Of a stretch of DNA of 64,000 nt, positions 45,179 through 56,229 are shown in pieces; position 1 is the first letter of the stretch, and the number at the start of each line of letters is the position of its first letter. The position numbers and the translations under genes were made by a program. This stretch comes from Puniceicoccaceae bacterium K14 (lineage in GTDB: Bacteria; Verrucomicrobiota; Verrucomicrobiia; Opitutales; Opitutaceae). Below the pieces are notes generated by a model. The model searched no databases. It was given only the letters and a program-made list of their open reading frames with translations, and was not told the DNA's origin. The stretch is from the NCBI GenBank assembly GCA_022538095.1, contig JAKYXN010000017.1, forward strand, positions 1-64,000. Reading direction: 5' to 3'.

Positions 45179-46096
45179 CTAGCGTTTGTTTAGGAGGTCG
45201 CGCGCTTGGTCGAGAGTGTGTTTTTCTTCCTGCGTCAACGATGCGAATCCTTTGCTGTTTATTTTATCCAGGATGCGATCGACTTCTTTTTGAAGTGTTT
45301 TGGACTCTTGTTTGACGTTTATGGTGTAATTATAGCCTGATCCGGGTTTTTTTGAGGACGGCTTCTTCTTGAAGAAATTGGGTAGTCTGAAACTGAAATC
45401 AAAATTCACGTTTCGCATGTAAATGTAGCGGTAAAATAACCAACCTCCCAGCATGCCTCCAAGGTGGGCAGAGTGGGCGATACGTGAACCTTGGCTAGTG
45501 AGTTCAGTGGCTATGAATAGCACCGCACTGGCTCCGAGAAGTACCAAAGCGACTATTTTGGGCTTAACTTTTACTGGGACTACGAAGAAAAGCAGAATTT
45601 GAATTTCCTGGTTCGGGTACAGGCAAGCGAATAGGGCGAGAAGGCCAAATACAGAGCCAGAGGCTCCAATCAGAGCTGAGTTGGCTGCATTGGGGTCCGC
45701 TGATATAAAGGTGCTTGCGAACCAGAACAAACCTCCAGTTAGTGCAGCCCCGACATACAATTGAACAAAACGCTGTGTCCCGAGCGTGGGAAGCAAGGCC
45801 CGTCCCAGCATGAATGTCAGGTACATATTGCCCAAAATGTGCCAAGGGAGGAGACCGCCACCGGGACGTAAAAACTCGGTGCTGTGGAGCACTGAGTAGG
45901 ACAAAACTGTCCAAACGAAGCCCTTGCCGAGCCCAGATCTGCTAAGTTCGAACAAATCTGCAACGAAACTCGTGCTTAGTGCGTATTCAAGGCATTGTAT
46001 TATAAAAACGCCTACGTTTATTCCGATAATCCAAGTGAGCGCGTTGGCGGGGCTTTTTCCGTAATTTGACGACATATATGAGCGATCGTGGATCAT
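45179..46096 (-). CDS. Rhomboid-family intramembrane serine protease
   Basis: This 305-residue protein has six or seven hydrophobic helices and both rhomboid signatures: catalytic Ser in LIGASGSVFGLLALF and catalytic His in RIAHSAHLGGMLGGW. The loop with WHILGNMYLTFMLG supplies the usual HxxxN-type helix (HILGN). The C-terminal tail after the last helix contains a short helical module (EVDRILDKINSKGFASLTQE) also found on other rhomboids of this group. It cleaves transmembrane substrates within the membrane; targets are unknown. Confidence 0.9.
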   Translation of the reverse strand: MIHDRSYMSSNYGKSPANALTWIIGINVGVFIIQCLEYALSTSFVADLFELSRSGLGKGFVWTVLSYSVLHSTEFLRPGGGLLPWHILGNMYLTFMLGRALLPTLGTQRFVQLYVGAALTGGLFWFASTFISADPNAANSALIGASGSVFGLLALFACLYPNQEIQILLFFVVPVKVKPKIVALVLLGASAVLFIATELTSQGSRIAHSAHLGGMLGGWLFYRYIYMRNVNFDFSFRLPNFFKKKPSSKKPGSGYNYTINVKQESKTLQKEVDRILDKINSKGFASLTQEEKHTLDQARDLLNKR

Positions 46097-46189
46097 CTTG
46101 TATTTCTAAAGTGGCTTGGTTTCGTCGTCTTGACAAGACAGCGATAAGGGAAATATCGCGAAAATTGGGCTTTGCTTTAAGAAAAGTAC

Positions 46190-46218
46190 GCCTTCTGTGT
46201 GAAATGAACGCAGAAGGC
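46190..46218 (-). terminator. Terminator-like hairpin after ychF
   Basis: GCCTTCTG (46190-46197) pairs with CAGAAGGC (46211-46218), with further partial pairing inside. On the minus strand it follows the ychF stop by about 14 bases and is followed by a moderately T-rich stretch. Confidence 0.65.
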
Positions 46219-46231
46219 AGCCAATTAATTG

Positions 46232-47335
46232 CTACTTATTGAAGCGGAAAAGGGCAACATCGCCGTCTTGGAATTCGTATTCTTTTCCTTCCAAGCGGTA
46301 CTTTCCGGCGTCTCGAGCAGCTGTAACGCTGCCCAGTGTGGAGAGATCTTCGTAGGAAACTACCTCAGCTTTAATAAATCCTTGCTCGAAGTCAGTATGA
46401 ATCACCCCAGCGGCTTGTGGCGCGAGCATTCCTTTGATAATCGTCCAGGCGCGCACTTCTTGTACGCCAGCGGTGAAGTAGGTCATTAACCCAAGAAGAG
46501 AGTAGGTTGCCTTGATAAGTTTCGAAACACCTGAGTCTTCCACCCCAAGGTCGGACAAGAATTCTTTAGATTCTTCTGGGCTCAAATCGATTAACTCAGA
46601 TTCAATTTGGGCGCTTATGATTACACAGCCCGCATTGTGACCTTCTTTGGCAAAGGCTTTTACCTTGGAAACGAGTTCGTTGGACTCGGCGTCTGCAAGG
46701 TCGGATTCAAGAACGTTGGCTGCATATAGAACAGGCTTGGACGAAAGAAGGCACAATTGTTTGACCAATTTCTGTTCATCTTCGGACAAATCAAGGGTAC
46801 TAGCTGGTTTGCCATCGTTGAGATGAGGAAGTATTTTGTCTACAACTTCTACCAATGCTTGAGCTTCCTTGTCGTTGCCTCGAGCTTTTTTAACGAGCTT
46901 TTCCTTTTGTTTTTCCAAAGAGCTCATATCGGCGAAGATCAATTCCATATTGATTACTTCAATGTCGCGGATGGGGTCGACGGAACCCATATTGTGAATG
47001 ATATCGGCGTCTTCGAAGCAGCGCACTACATGTACGATGGCATCGACTTCACGAATATTAGCTAAGAACTTATTTCCTAAGCCTTCGCCTTTGCTTGCTC
47101 CTTCTACAAGTCCCGCGATATCGACGAACTCGATGGCGGCGGGTATCACCTTATCTGTTTTAGAAATATCCTTAAGGACGGCAAGGCGTTCGTCCGGAAC
47201 TGTGACGACGCCCACATTCGGATCGATCGTACAGAACGGATAATTTGCCGATTCTGCTTTGCGCGTGCGCGTCAGCGCATTGAATAGTGTAGACTTGCCT
47301 ACATTTGGGAGACCAACGATACCTGCTTTTAGCAT
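46232..47335 (-). CDS. ychF: Ribosome-associated GTPase/ATPase YchF (Obg family)
   Basis: This 367-residue P-loop protein is universal in bacteria. The Walker A is [14 protein letters not shown]. Family-typical blocks are [35 protein letters not shown], and the C-terminal TGS-like domain with [18 protein letters not shown] and [14 protein letters not shown]. YchF prefers ATP over GTP and binds ribosomes, with links to oxidative stress. It is divergent from rpsP. Confidence 0.95.
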   Translation of the reverse strand: MLKAGIVGLPNVGKSTLFNALTRTRKAESANYPFCTIDPNVGVVTVPDERLAVLKDISKTDKVIPAAIEFVDIAGLVEGASKGEGLGNKFLANIREVDAIVHVVRCFEDADIIHNMGSVDPIRDIEVINMELIFADMSSLEKQKEKLVKKARGNDKEAQALVEVVDKILPHLNDGKPASTLDLSEDEQKLVKQLCLLSSKPVLYAANVLESDLADAESNELVSKVKAFAKEGHNAGCVIISAQIESELIDLSPEESKEFLSDLGVEDSGVSKLIKATYSLLGLMTYFTAGVQEVRAWTIIKGMLAPQAAGVIHTDFEQGFIKAEVVSYEDLSTLGSVTAARDAGKYRLEGKEYEFQDGDVALFRFNK

Positions 47336-47428
47336 AGGGCTGATAAAGATTAAATTGGATGATGCTTGACAAGATCCAATTTTAAATAATCTTTCGTCCC
47401 TTTTTCAATTTCTAGCAGAACCGACAAG

Positions 47429-47710
47429 ATGGCACTCAAGATCAAACTTCAAAGAGCAGGGGCAACCCACAATCCTGTATACCGCGTAGTGGTAGCAGAA
47501 GCACGCGGACGCCGCGATGGCCGCTTTGTTGAAAAGCTCGGTACGTATCTCCCAAAGCAAAAGCCAGGCAAGCAGCTCCAGCTTAATGTAGAGCGTGCAG
47601 ATTACTGGGTTTCAGTAGGAGCTATTCCAACAGACACATCCGCAGCTCTCATCAAGCAAGCGCGTAAGGCAGCTCCCGCAGAAGAAGCGGCAGCAACTGC
47701 TGAGGCGTAA
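47429..47710 (+). CDS. rpsP: 30S ribosomal protein S16
   Basis: The 93-residue protein starts MALKIKLQRAGATHNPVYRV and continues with AEARGRRDGRFVEKLGTYLP, the S16 pattern. The C-terminus has an Ala/Glu-rich tail. It heads the rpsP-trmD-rplS cluster; the rimM gene, often between rpsP and trmD, is absent. Two terminator-like hairpins separate it from trmD. Confidence 0.95.
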   Translation: MALKIKLQRAGATHNPVYRVVVAEARGRRDGRFVEKLGTYLPKQKPGKQLQLNVERADYWVSVGAIPTDTSAALIKQARKAAPAEEAAATAEA

Positions 47711-47716
47711 GCCAAT

Positions 47717-47733
47717 CGCCCTCGGGCGGTTTT
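47717..47733 (+). terminator. Short GC-rich hairpin after rpsP
   Basis: CGCCC and GGGCG pair around two bases, followed by a T-run. It lies about 7 bases after the rpsP stop. Confidence 0.6.
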
Positions 47734-47746
47734 TAACAATTTAACG

Positions 47747-47775
47747 AACCCGGCTCAAAAGAGTCCGGGTTTTTT
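47747..47775 (+). terminator. Second terminator after rpsP
   Basis: AACCCGG pairs with CCGGGTT and an inner CTC with GAG around AAAA, followed by a T-run. Two tandem terminators here may set rpsP expression apart from trmD-rplS. Confidence 0.82.
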
Positions 47776-47862
47776 GTTTCCACACGCCAAAACGAGAATT
47801 CGTTCTTATTTGGCTCCCCGTACTTACAAAGCAACTATATATTAAAAGACGCCTTTCCTTCG

Positions 47863-48534
47863 ATGAAAATCGATGTACTCACTCTTTTCCCTAAAATGCT
47901 CGATGGTTTTCTCTCGGAAAGCATGATGGGGCGTGGGCGGAAGAATGGGTTGCTCGATGTGCATTTGCACGATTTGCGCGATTGGACAAAGGATAAGCAT
48001 CGCCAGGCTGACGACCGCCCGTTTGGCGGCGGAGCAGGCATGGTTTTGATGCCAGAACCATTGTTTGATGCGATTGAGGAATTGCAGTCGGAAAACACGC
48101 ATCGTGTTTACCTAGCGCCGGATGGTGACCCTTTGAGCCCTGAATTGGCCCAAGATTTGGCAAAGAAGGAGCATTTGCTCTTTGTCAGCGGTCATTACGA
48201 GGGAATCGACGACCGTGTTCGTACAAATCTCATCGACCAGGAAATTAGTATAGGCGATTACGTCCTTACGAATGGAACCTTGGCGGCAGGGGTTGTGATC
48301 GACTGTTTAGCCCGATTTATCCCAGGATTTTTAGGTGAGGAAAAATCATTGACTAACGAAAGCTTCCAAGGCAACTTGCTCGACTTTCCTCAATTCACGA
48401 GGCCAGCCAGCTTCAGAAACATGCAGATTCCCGAGATTCTTTTATCTGGAAATCACGCGGAAATCGACAAGTGGCGTCACGAGCAGAGAGTGGAAAGAAC
48501 CCGGCAACGGCGACCAGATTTACTAAAGGATTAA
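47863..48534 (+). CDS. trmD: tRNA (guanine-N1)-methyltransferase
   Basis: This 223-residue SPOUT-class enzyme methylates G37 of tRNAs that have G at position 36. Recognisable blocks are DVLTLFPKMLDGFLSESMMG, DDRPFGGGAGMVLMPEP, FVSGHYEGIDDRV and the knot region ISIGDYVLTNGTLAAGVVID. The next gene is rplS, only a few bases downstream, so the two are cotranscribed. Confidence 0.94.
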   Translation: MKIDVLTLFPKMLDGFLSESMMGRGRKNGLLDVHLHDLRDWTKDKHRQADDRPFGGGAGMVLMPEPLFDAIEELQSENTHRVYLAPDGDPLSPELAQDLAKKEHLLFVSGHYEGIDDRVRTNLIDQEISIGDYVLTNGTLAAGVVIDCLARFIPGFLGEEKSLTNESFQGNLLDFPQFTRPASFRNMQIPEILLSGNHAEIDKWRHEQRVERTRQRRPDLLKD

Positions 48535-48539
48535 GAGAA

Positions 48540-48908
48540 ATGAACCAGGATCTCATCAGCGAACTGACAAAAGACTATATTAAGGCAGACACACCTCCTT
48601 TCAAGGTAGGCGATGGAGTCAAAGTGCACACACGTGTTGTCGAAGGCGGCAAAGAGCGTATCCAGATTTTTGCTGGCATCGTGATTTCTCGCAGAGGTAG
48701 TGGTGTGAATGAAACCTTCACGGTTCGTCGTATTTCTTATGGCGAAGGCGTTGAAAAGGTATTCCCTGTGAATAGCCCACTAATCAGTAAGATCGAAATC
48801 GAGAAGGAATCAAAAGTAATGCGTGCTCGCATGTACTACCTTCGCGGGCTTGTTGGTAAGAAGGCAATGCAGGTTAAGGAAAAGCGCTTGGCCAAGGGCA
48901 AGCACTAA
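48540..48908 (+). CDS. rplS: 50S ribosomal protein L19
   Basis: I place the start at the ATG at 48540, which gives 122 residues beginning MNQDLISELTKDYIK, preceded by an AAGGA ribosome binding site. A longer frame from 48471 overlaps trmD and is not L19-like. The body has VGDGVKVHTRVVEGGKERIQ and RRGSGVNETFTVRRISYGEG, typical of L19 at the 30S-50S interface. A strong terminator follows. Confidence 0.94.
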   Translation: MNQDLISELTKDYIKADTPPFKVGDGVKVHTRVVEGGKERIQIFAGIVISRRGSGVNETFTVRRISYGEGVEKVFPVNSPLISKIEIEKESKVMRARMYYLRGLVGKKAMQVKEKRLAKGKH

Positions 48909-48936
48909 TCACCAGCCACACTTCAAACGAATTTCA

Positions 48937-48967
48937 AAGCGGTTCCTATCAGGGAACCGCTTTTTTT
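48937..48967 (+). terminator. Rho-independent terminator after rplS
   Basis: AAGCGGTTCC and GGAACCGCTT pair around six bases, followed by a run of seven T's. Confidence 0.93.
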
Positions 48968-49105
48968 ATGCTTTTGCGAGAGCAAGTCGGTGGTAAAGCG
49001 AAATAGGGTAAAAGAGAAAGACGCGGTGGGATTTTGCACTTGAGCCTCGTCGCTTGCGTGGATTGGCTAATCGGTCTTACGTAACAGATTCCTATAATAA
49101 TCCAT

Positions 49106-51079
49106 ATGAACAAAGAAATTCTTCAAAAAGCAGCCACTCAAGCTCGCGGTCTTGCGATAGACGCGGTACATGCCTGCAGTTCTGGTCACCTCGGACTTCC
49201 TTTGGGAACAGCCGAAATCGGCGCTACGCTCTTCGGCGAAGCAATGACCTTTAATCCAGATGAACCACGCTGGATCAATCGCGATCGTTTCGTTCTCTCT
49301 GCTGGGCACGGAAGCATGTTTATTTACACATGGCTGCACCTTGCTGGATATGATCTTTCTCTTGATGAGTTGAAGAATTTCCGCGTTTTCGGAAGTAAGA
49401 CTCCAGGACACCCAGAGTCTTTCGAAACCGATGGCGTTGAAGCAACAACAGGGCCTCTTGGGCAGGGCGTAGGAAATGGGGTTGGTTTTGCAATCTCTGG
49501 CAAAATGGCTCAAGCAAAGTACAACACAGGGGACCATACTATCCTCGATAATTCAGTTGTTGTACTCGCGGGCGACGGTTGTTTGCAAGAAGGTGTTGCG
49601 ATGGAAGCCTCCGCTCTCGCAGGTCACCTCAAGTTAGATAACTTGATACTAATTTATGATAGCAATGATGTAACGCTCGACGCGATGGCTGAAAAGTCTC
49701 AGAGCGAAGACACTGCGAAGCGTTACGAAGCTATGGGTTGGGACGTTGTTACTATCGACGGTCACGACTTTGATGCTGTTATCAATGCTTACAAGGCAGC
49801 CAAGGCAGCTACAGGTAAGCCACAAATGATTATCGCAAAGACTGAGATCGGTCGTGGTATTCCAGAGGTTGCAGGAACGAGTGCGGGTCACGGCGAAGGT
49901 GGAGCTAAGTTTGCTGAGACTGCTCGTGCGGGACTCGGTCTTCCTGCGGAAACTTTCTACGTGTCAGAAGACGTTACAGCATTCTTTGCAGAGCAAAAGG
50001 CTGCGAAAAAGGCAGCTTATGCTGGGTGGGAAGCGACTTACGGAGCTTGGAAATCTGCGAACCCAGAGTTGGCTGCAGCTCTTGAGGCAGGTGATAGCGC
50101 TCCGGTGAATACAGACGAATTGTTCTCCGCAATTCCAGAAACAGCAGAAGATGCGAAGTTGGCTACGCGTGCGTCAGGTTCTTCTGTTCTTCAATCTATT
50201 GCGGCGTCTCGCCCAGAGTTCATTAGTGGTAGTGCGGATTTGCACGGTTCTACAAAGAACTATATCAAGGATGGTGGAGACTTTCTCCCAGACAACTATG
50301 CTGGTCGCAACTTACTTTTTGGTATCCGCGAACACGCAATGGGCGCAATCTTGAACGGGATTGCTTACGATGGCATTTTCCGCGCTTCTGGTGCGACGTT
50401 CTTAGTATTCGCAGATTACTTACGTCCGTCTATCCGCCTAGCTGCTTTATCTAAGCTTCCGGTGACGTATATTTTCACTCACGACTCTGTTGGAGTTGGA
50501 GAAGATGGTCCAACGCACCAACCAGTTGAAACAGTTTCCGGTTTGCGCGTGATTCCAAATCTGGACGTAATTCGCCCGTGTGATGCGGAAGAAACAGCAG
50601 GCGCTTTCGTTGCTTCCATCGAGCGCATGGATGGGCCGACATTGTTCTCGCTTAGTCGCCAAGGCCTTCCAAACATCAATACAGTATCTGCAAGCGAGCG
50701 TCGCAACGGCGTTCTCAAGGGTGGTTACGTGATCAAGAAGGAAGAAGCAGAGCTCGAAGTTATCATTATCGCAACCGGTTCAGAAGTTCAGCATGCAGTA
50801 GCAGCAGCTGAGGAAATTGGAGCAGGGGCTCGCGTAGTTTCTATGCCATCAATGTTCCGTTTCGACCTTCAAAGCGACGAGTACAAGGAATCAGTTCTAC
50901 CAAAGTCTTGTGCAAAGCGTATTGCGATCGAAGCAGGTGTTTCTGCTCTTTGGTACAAATATGTGGGCACGGAAGGCAAAGTGATCGGAATCGATCGTTT
51001 CGGTATTAGCGCTCCAGGAGATCTTGTGATGGAGAAACTTGGAATGAGTGCTGCGTCCGTTGTTGAAGCGGCCAAATAG
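49106..51079 (+). CDS. tkt: Transketolase
   Basis: This 657-residue thiamine-diphosphate enzyme moves two-carbon units between sugar phosphates in the pentose phosphate pathway. It has the [20 protein letters not shown] start, the TPP-binding [20 protein letters not shown], and the pyrimidine-domain segment [19 protein letters not shown]. It also has [20 protein letters not shown] and the [18 protein letters not shown] motif. The protein is cytoplasmic. It is monocistronic, bounded by terminators on both sides. Confidence 0.95.
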   Translation: MNKEILQKAATQARGLAIDAVHACSSGHLGLPLGTAEIGATLFGEAMTFNPDEPRWINRDRFVLSAGHGSMFIYTWLHLAGYDLSLDELKNFRVFGSKTPGHPESFETDGVEATTGPLGQGVGNGVGFAISGKMAQAKYNTGDHTILDNSVVVLAGDGCLQEGVAMEASALAGHLKLDNLILIYDSNDVTLDAMAEKSQSEDTAKRYEAMGWDVVTIDGHDFDAVINAYKAAKAATGKPQMIIAKTEIGRGIPEVAGTSAGHGEGGAKFAETARAGLGLPAETFYVSEDVTAFFAEQKAAKKAAYAGWEATYGAWKSANPELAAALEAGDSAPVNTDELFSAIPETAEDAKLATRASGSSVLQSIAASRPEFISGSADLHGSTKNYIKDGGDFLPDNYAGRNLLFGIREHAMGAILNGIAYDGIFRASGATFLVFADYLRPSIRLAALSKLPVTYIFTHDSVGVGEDGPTHQPVETVSGLRVIPNLDVIRPCDAEETAGAFVASIERMDGPTLFSLSRQGLPNINTVSASERRNGVLKGGYVIKKEEAELEVIIIATGSEVQHAVAAAEEIGAGARVVSMPSMFRFDLQSDEYKESVLPKSCAKRIAIEAGVSALWYKYVGTEGKVIGIDRFGISAPGDLVMEKLGMSAASVVEAAK

Positions 51080-51106
51080 TTAGCTTTTTAGATTAAGATA
51101 ATCTTA

Positions 51107-51143
51107 GCCCTTGGGTGTGATATTCACGCTCAAGGGCTTTTTG
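51107..51143 (+). terminator. Rho-independent terminator after tkt
   Basis: AGCCCTTG and CAAGGGCT (51132-51139) pair, with additional GTGA/TCAC pairing inside, and five T's follow. Confidence 0.9.
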
Positions 51144-51217
51144 CTTTCTTCAATAGGGAGTATGTGACTGCAATCTTCCTTGCGTGATTACTTGAGAATC
51201 GAGTAGTTTCACAACAA

Positions 51218-53977
51218 ATGCGTGAACCTTCTTTCCGACCCCTATTTCTCTGTTTAGTACTCGCACTCGTGTTTCCAGCGTTGCCATTATGTGGGGAACT
51301 GATGAGGGAGGGGGACGCATCAGCGTTGGATTTGTATCAGGAGGCTTTGGACGAATTAAGTGGTTCGGAAGATAAGGATCCTGATAGGCAGGAAGCGATT
51401 CTTTTGCTGAAAGAGGCGGTCGAAATTGGCTATGCTCCGGCAATGAACCTACTCGGGAATTTGTATTTGGAAAGAGGTGCCTTGTTCCCAAGTCCGAGGA
51501 AGGCGAATAGATTGTTTCAGCAGGCATCCGAGCTTAATGACCCAATCGCGAGTTTTAACTTAGCCTATTCCTATCGCCATGGAAGAGGTGTGAAAACAGA
51601 TTTCAAGAAAGCGGAAGAGTTGTTCATTGGAGTAGTCGAACCTACCGTACCTCATGCGATCGAACCAGAGCACTTCGATACCTACAGAGTGACAAGGAGT
51701 TCTGCTTATTACAATCTTGCAGGCCTCTATGACTCGGAGAATGTAATTGAAAAAGATAAAAAAAAGGCGATTGCCTTTGCAAAAGAAGCCGAGGAATTGG
51801 GGCACGCGACGGCAGCAATGTACTTAGCTGTAAATTACGCGATTGGTGATGAGATCGAGAAAAATCTAGAATTAGCGAATCATTACTTGGAGCGTTATAA
51901 TCTGTACGCGCAGAATGACTACAGGCTGTCATTTTCGAATACGTTCTTCTTGGGGATGGATCAGGACTTGGACCACCTTGTGGAAAATCTAGCGACAGAA
52001 ATTGCGAATGATTTGGACGAGCGATTAGTGGATGCCCAGGTGTCCTTTGGTATATCATTGCTAAAAGAAGGAGAAGACTATGATCCAGAAAATGGATTCC
52101 GTTGGTTAAGCATGGCGGAAGAAAAGAGCGAAGTTGCTCAGTTGCGTCTAGCTCGGCTTTATTTTCGCGGTGAAGGCGTGGCTGAGGATCGCGTCAAAGC
52201 CCGCAAACTGCTAGAAGATTTGGGAAGCCGATTTTCCGTCGGAGCTTACAATCTGGGGGTGATGCGATTTCATGGATATGGTGGAGAGCAGGACGAGGTC
52301 ACTGCCAAGTCATCTTTGCAGCTTGCCGCGGAGAAGGGACTTTATGTAGCTTCACGTTATCTTCGCGATGGTGGAGAGCTTGAGTTTTTCTCTTACGACG
52401 AATGTTTGCAGCAAGCAGAGACCGCTGCTCGCGCAGAAGATCCCGATGCTATTTATAGCATGGGATATCGCCATTACTACGGATTTGGAGTTGATCAGGA
52501 CCGAGAGAAGTCCCGAGAACTGTTACGAGTTGCTGCGGAAGGGGAAGTCGCGGCAGCCCAATATATGCTAGGAACACGGTTTTCTGGGATCTTGGACGAT
52601 CTTTATACTAAGAACTGGGTCAATGCGGCAGCTAATCAAGGATATCTTCCGGCTATCAATTTTAAGGCGGAAATGCATGCCGGCGGACGGTATTATAGGA
52701 AAGATATCGCAGAAGCCGTGAGGCTCTATCGTGAGTGTGTCGCAGCAGGTTACCCAAAATCTATGAGAAACTTGGGTATGCTTTATCGAAAGGGAGAAGG
52801 CCTTCTCAAAGACTACGAGAAGTCTCTTAAATTACTAAATGATGCAGCGGAGCTTGGTGATCCGCTCGCTATGTTGGATATCGGTGAAGCCTATCTAAAT
52901 GGGTATGGTGTGGACGTTGACTTGATTGTTGCCCGGGATTGGATGTTGAAGTCTAGCCAATCGGGTTCAATCAGAGCCTATTTTGAATTAGGCAAATTGT
53001 ACGAAAGCGGTTTGAATGGAGAGCCCGAATGGGGACGAGCGGTAGAGAATTACCGCGAAGCCAGCGATTATTTACACATCGGAGCTATGTTGGCCATGGG
53101 GCAGTGTTATGAAAATGGCTTTGGGGTAGAGAAGAGTCGGATTCAGGCATTAGACTTCTATGGAAAGGCTGCCTACTTTGGAAACAGCAATGATGCTCGC
53201 TACAGAATTGCGGTTTTAAACTCCGACCCCGATTGGACGAACGCTGATATCGCAATGGCCCTACAGAGCTTCAGAAGCTTGGAATATTACACTTATATTC
53301 CCGCTGTTTATCAGCTCGGCTTACTCAACTTGAAGGGACATGGTTTGAAGCAAAACGATCGCAAGGCGTATTTAAAATTTAAGAGAGTCGCGAGTTACTC
53401 TGAAGCATTTTTGGAAATGAAAATAGGAGGACGTTTTGACGATGGGGATGACGACTTTGTGGCTCCCAACCGCGACGGAATGAGCGAAATTCAAAGCGAC
53501 GAACTCGACCGTGTTTCAAGCGAATCGTCTTATCAGTTGGGCTTGCTTTGCCTGCAGAGTTCTCATCGCAAGGTTAGAGACCCGGCGGAAGGACTGCTAT
53601 GGCTCGAAGCCGCAGCGAGGCAAAACCATAAAGCAGCAACTGCAGAATTGGCTAACCAGTATCGAGAGAATGATTTGCTGAGAGGGCAGACAAAAAATGC
53701 GGATAAATGGATTCGCAAAGCAGCTGAGTCGGGAGATCCTGTGTCGCAATACGAACTGGCAAAAAATTACTTCGAGCAAGGTCGCTTCGATGAGGGGAAA
53801 AATGAAGCTGTCAATTTTCTCAAGAATGCAGCTAGCAATGGTTACGAACCAGCCAAGCAACTCCTTGTAGAGCAAGGAATTTCGTTTGAGGAAAAAGAAG
53901 GCGAATCGAACCCTCGGGAAAGCAATGAAGAAGAGCGAGAGTGGGATGACGAGATATTGGACCTGAATATCAGTTAA
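51218..53977 (+). CDS. Large exported Sel1-repeat (TPR-like) protein
   Basis: This 919-residue protein starts with a signal peptide (MREPSFRPLFLCLVLALVFP, cleavage near LCGE). The rest is almost wholly Sel1-like repeats of about 36 residues, e.g. AQLRLARLYFRGEGVAEDR, SMRNLGMLYRKGEGLLKDY and AMLDIGEAYLNGYGVDVDL. About twenty repeats would form an extended superhelix that acts as a protein-binding scaffold in the periplasm or at the surface. The C-terminus is acidic (ESNPRESNEEEREWDDEILD). No enzyme domain is seen, and partners are unknown. Confidence 0.88.
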   Translation: MREPSFRPLFLCLVLALVFPALPLCGELMREGDASALDLYQEALDELSGSEDKDPDRQEAILLLKEAVEIGYAPAMNLLGNLYLERGALFPSPRKANRLFQQASELNDPIASFNLAYSYRHGRGVKTDFKKAEELFIGVVEPTVPHAIEPEHFDTYRVTRSSAYYNLAGLYDSENVIEKDKKKAIAFAKEAEELGHATAAMYLAVNYAIGDEIEKNLELANHYLERYNLYAQNDYRLSFSNTFFLGMDQDLDHLVENLATEIANDLDERLVDAQVSFGISLLKEGEDYDPENGFRWLSMAEEKSEVAQLRLARLYFRGEGVAEDRVKARKLLEDLGSRFSVGAYNLGVMRFHGYGGEQDEVTAKSSLQLAAEKGLYVASRYLRDGGELEFFSYDECLQQAETAARAEDPDAIYSMGYRHYYGFGVDQDREKSRELLRVAAEGEVAAAQYMLGTRFSGILDDLYTKNWVNAAANQGYLPAINFKAEMHAGGRYYRKDIAEAVRLYRECVAAGYPKSMRNLGMLYRKGEGLLKDYEKSLKLLNDAAELGDPLAMLDIGEAYLNGYGVDVDLIVARDWMLKSSQSGSIRAYFELGKLYESGLNGEPEWGRAVENYREASDYLHIGAMLAMGQCYENGFGVEKSRIQALDFYGKAAYFGNSNDARYRIAVLNSDPDWTNADIAMALQSFRSLEYYTYIPAVYQLGLLNLKGHGLKQNDRKAYLKFKRVASYSEAFLEMKIGGRFDDGDDDFVAPNRDGMSEIQSDELDRVSSESSYQLGLLCLQSSHRKVRDPAEGLLWLEAAARQNHKAATAELANQYRENDLLRGQTKNADKWIRKAAESGDPVSQYELAKNYFEQGRFDEGKNEAVNFLKNAASNGYEPAKQLLVEQGISFEEKEGESNPRESNEEEREWDDEILDLNIS

Positions 53978-54030
53978 TCGCTCATTTAGAGGTTATTCGT
54001 CGTAAGTTTTGATATTTGCGAAACTGTTTA

Positions 54031-54058
54031 TTGACATTGGGTAAAGGGTTCGTATCCG
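54031..54058 (+). promoter_or_regulatory. Candidate promoter of tRNA-Ser
   Basis: A consensus -35 box TTGACA at 54031-54036 is followed 16 bases later by TATCCG at 54053-54058, about 90 bases before the tRNA. The -35 box is perfect and the -10 box is weak. Confidence 0.4.
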
Positions 54059-54139
54059 TTTTGCCTTCGACTTTTGGAGAGCCTAGCTAGGGGATGCAAA
54101 ATTCGGAAATCGCAAGGGAAGCTTGTACTGCAAGCAATC

Positions 54140-55495
<1,356 letters not shown>

Positions 55496-55516
55496 GATCG
55501 TTATGACTCAGCTTGT

Positions 55517-55708
55517 TTATCGCCCCGCCCGTAGTCGAGTCATATACTCATCTAAATCGCTTTGATAAAAACGGGTTGCCCCACCTGCTTTAACGGGGCG
55601 TGGAAAATCGCCTTTGGCAATCAGGCGATAGACAGCCCGGACAGATAAACCAAGCCGCGAGGCAACATATTTAATAGAGATAAGACGGTCTTCTTGTACG
55701 GCATTCAT
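55517..55708 (-). CDS. AlpA/excisionase-type helix-turn-helix protein
   Basis: The 63-residue protein reads RLISIKYVASRLGLSVRAVY and RLIAKGDFPRPVKAGGATRF, followed by YQSDLDEYM. This is the winged helix of AlpA/MerR-like excisionase proteins. It ends 21 bases before the integrase start on the same strand, so the two probably form one operon. It likely directs excision (directionality factor) or controls integrase expression. Confidence 0.82.
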   Translation of the reverse strand: MNAVQEDRLISIKYVASRLGLSVRAVYRLIAKGDFPRPVKAGGATRFYQSDLDEYMTRLRAGR

Positions 55709-56049
55709 TGTATCCTTTTGTTGGTGATTAAATCGGCTGTCCCCGCATGAAAAAAGCGGTCAGCACAAGAGAATACGAGCCAGCTCATTCCCGCATCCGG
55801 CACAAAAGAAAACAGCCATCAAAAAGAAAAGTGAACCACTGGTTGCTAGATTAAAATCGGCCACACAATAGTAACTACAAAGTAGGTATGGATTTAGCGT
55901 AAAACGGCGGTAATAAAGAAGAAACTCTAGGTTGTCACACCAGATATCAGATAACCCTAAGTAGTACGACAAACAAAATATATTATCAAGATTGTTTGGA
56001 AAGTTTTTGTATGTAGAAATCAATACAAACAAATTTAGTGGATGAAGCG
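55709..56049. promoter_or_regulatory. AT-rich intergenic region between divergent island genes
   Basis: These 341 bases separate the leftward excisionase-integrase pair from the rightward small protein and RTX gene. They must hold promoters for both directions, but I could not pick a -35/-10 pair with confidence. Open frames here (for example a Cys/Tyr-rich one on the minus strand) do not look like genes. Confidence 0.4.
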
Positions 56050-56229
56050 ATGAACAAGAAAAAAGTCATGATTATAACGGGAGCAGCAATCACGCTTTTG
56101 GCTGTCGCAGGTAGCTCCTATGCCTATATTCAATATCGGGCTGGGTACAACAAAGGCGGTGATATCAGTGGAAGCTCTGGCGGATGTTGCCAAAATATGA
56201 CCGAACAAATCAGAAAAAGGACGGAATGA
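56050..56229 (+). CDS. Small membrane-anchored protein abutting the RTX gene
   Basis: From the ATG at 56050 the 59-residue product has a Lys-rich start and one hydrophobic helix (KKKVMIITGAAITLLAVAGS). A short extracytoplasmic part with a Gly/Ser-rich segment and a Cys pair (SGSSGGCCQNMTE) follows. A GTG at 56038 would add four residues. Its stop codon TGA (56227-56229) is directly followed by the ATG of the RTX gene, so translation is likely coupled. Candidate roles are a secretion helper, an inhibitor or an immunity protein for the metalloprotease; no family is recognised. Confidence 0.55.
   Translation: MNKKKVMIITGAAITLLAVAGSSYAYIQYRAGYNKGGDISGSSGGCCQNMTEQIRKRTE

Noticed and set aside
48471-48539. 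Longer start for L19
   Set aside because: It overlaps trmD, and L19 proteins begin near MNQDLISELT, where a ribosome binding site is present.
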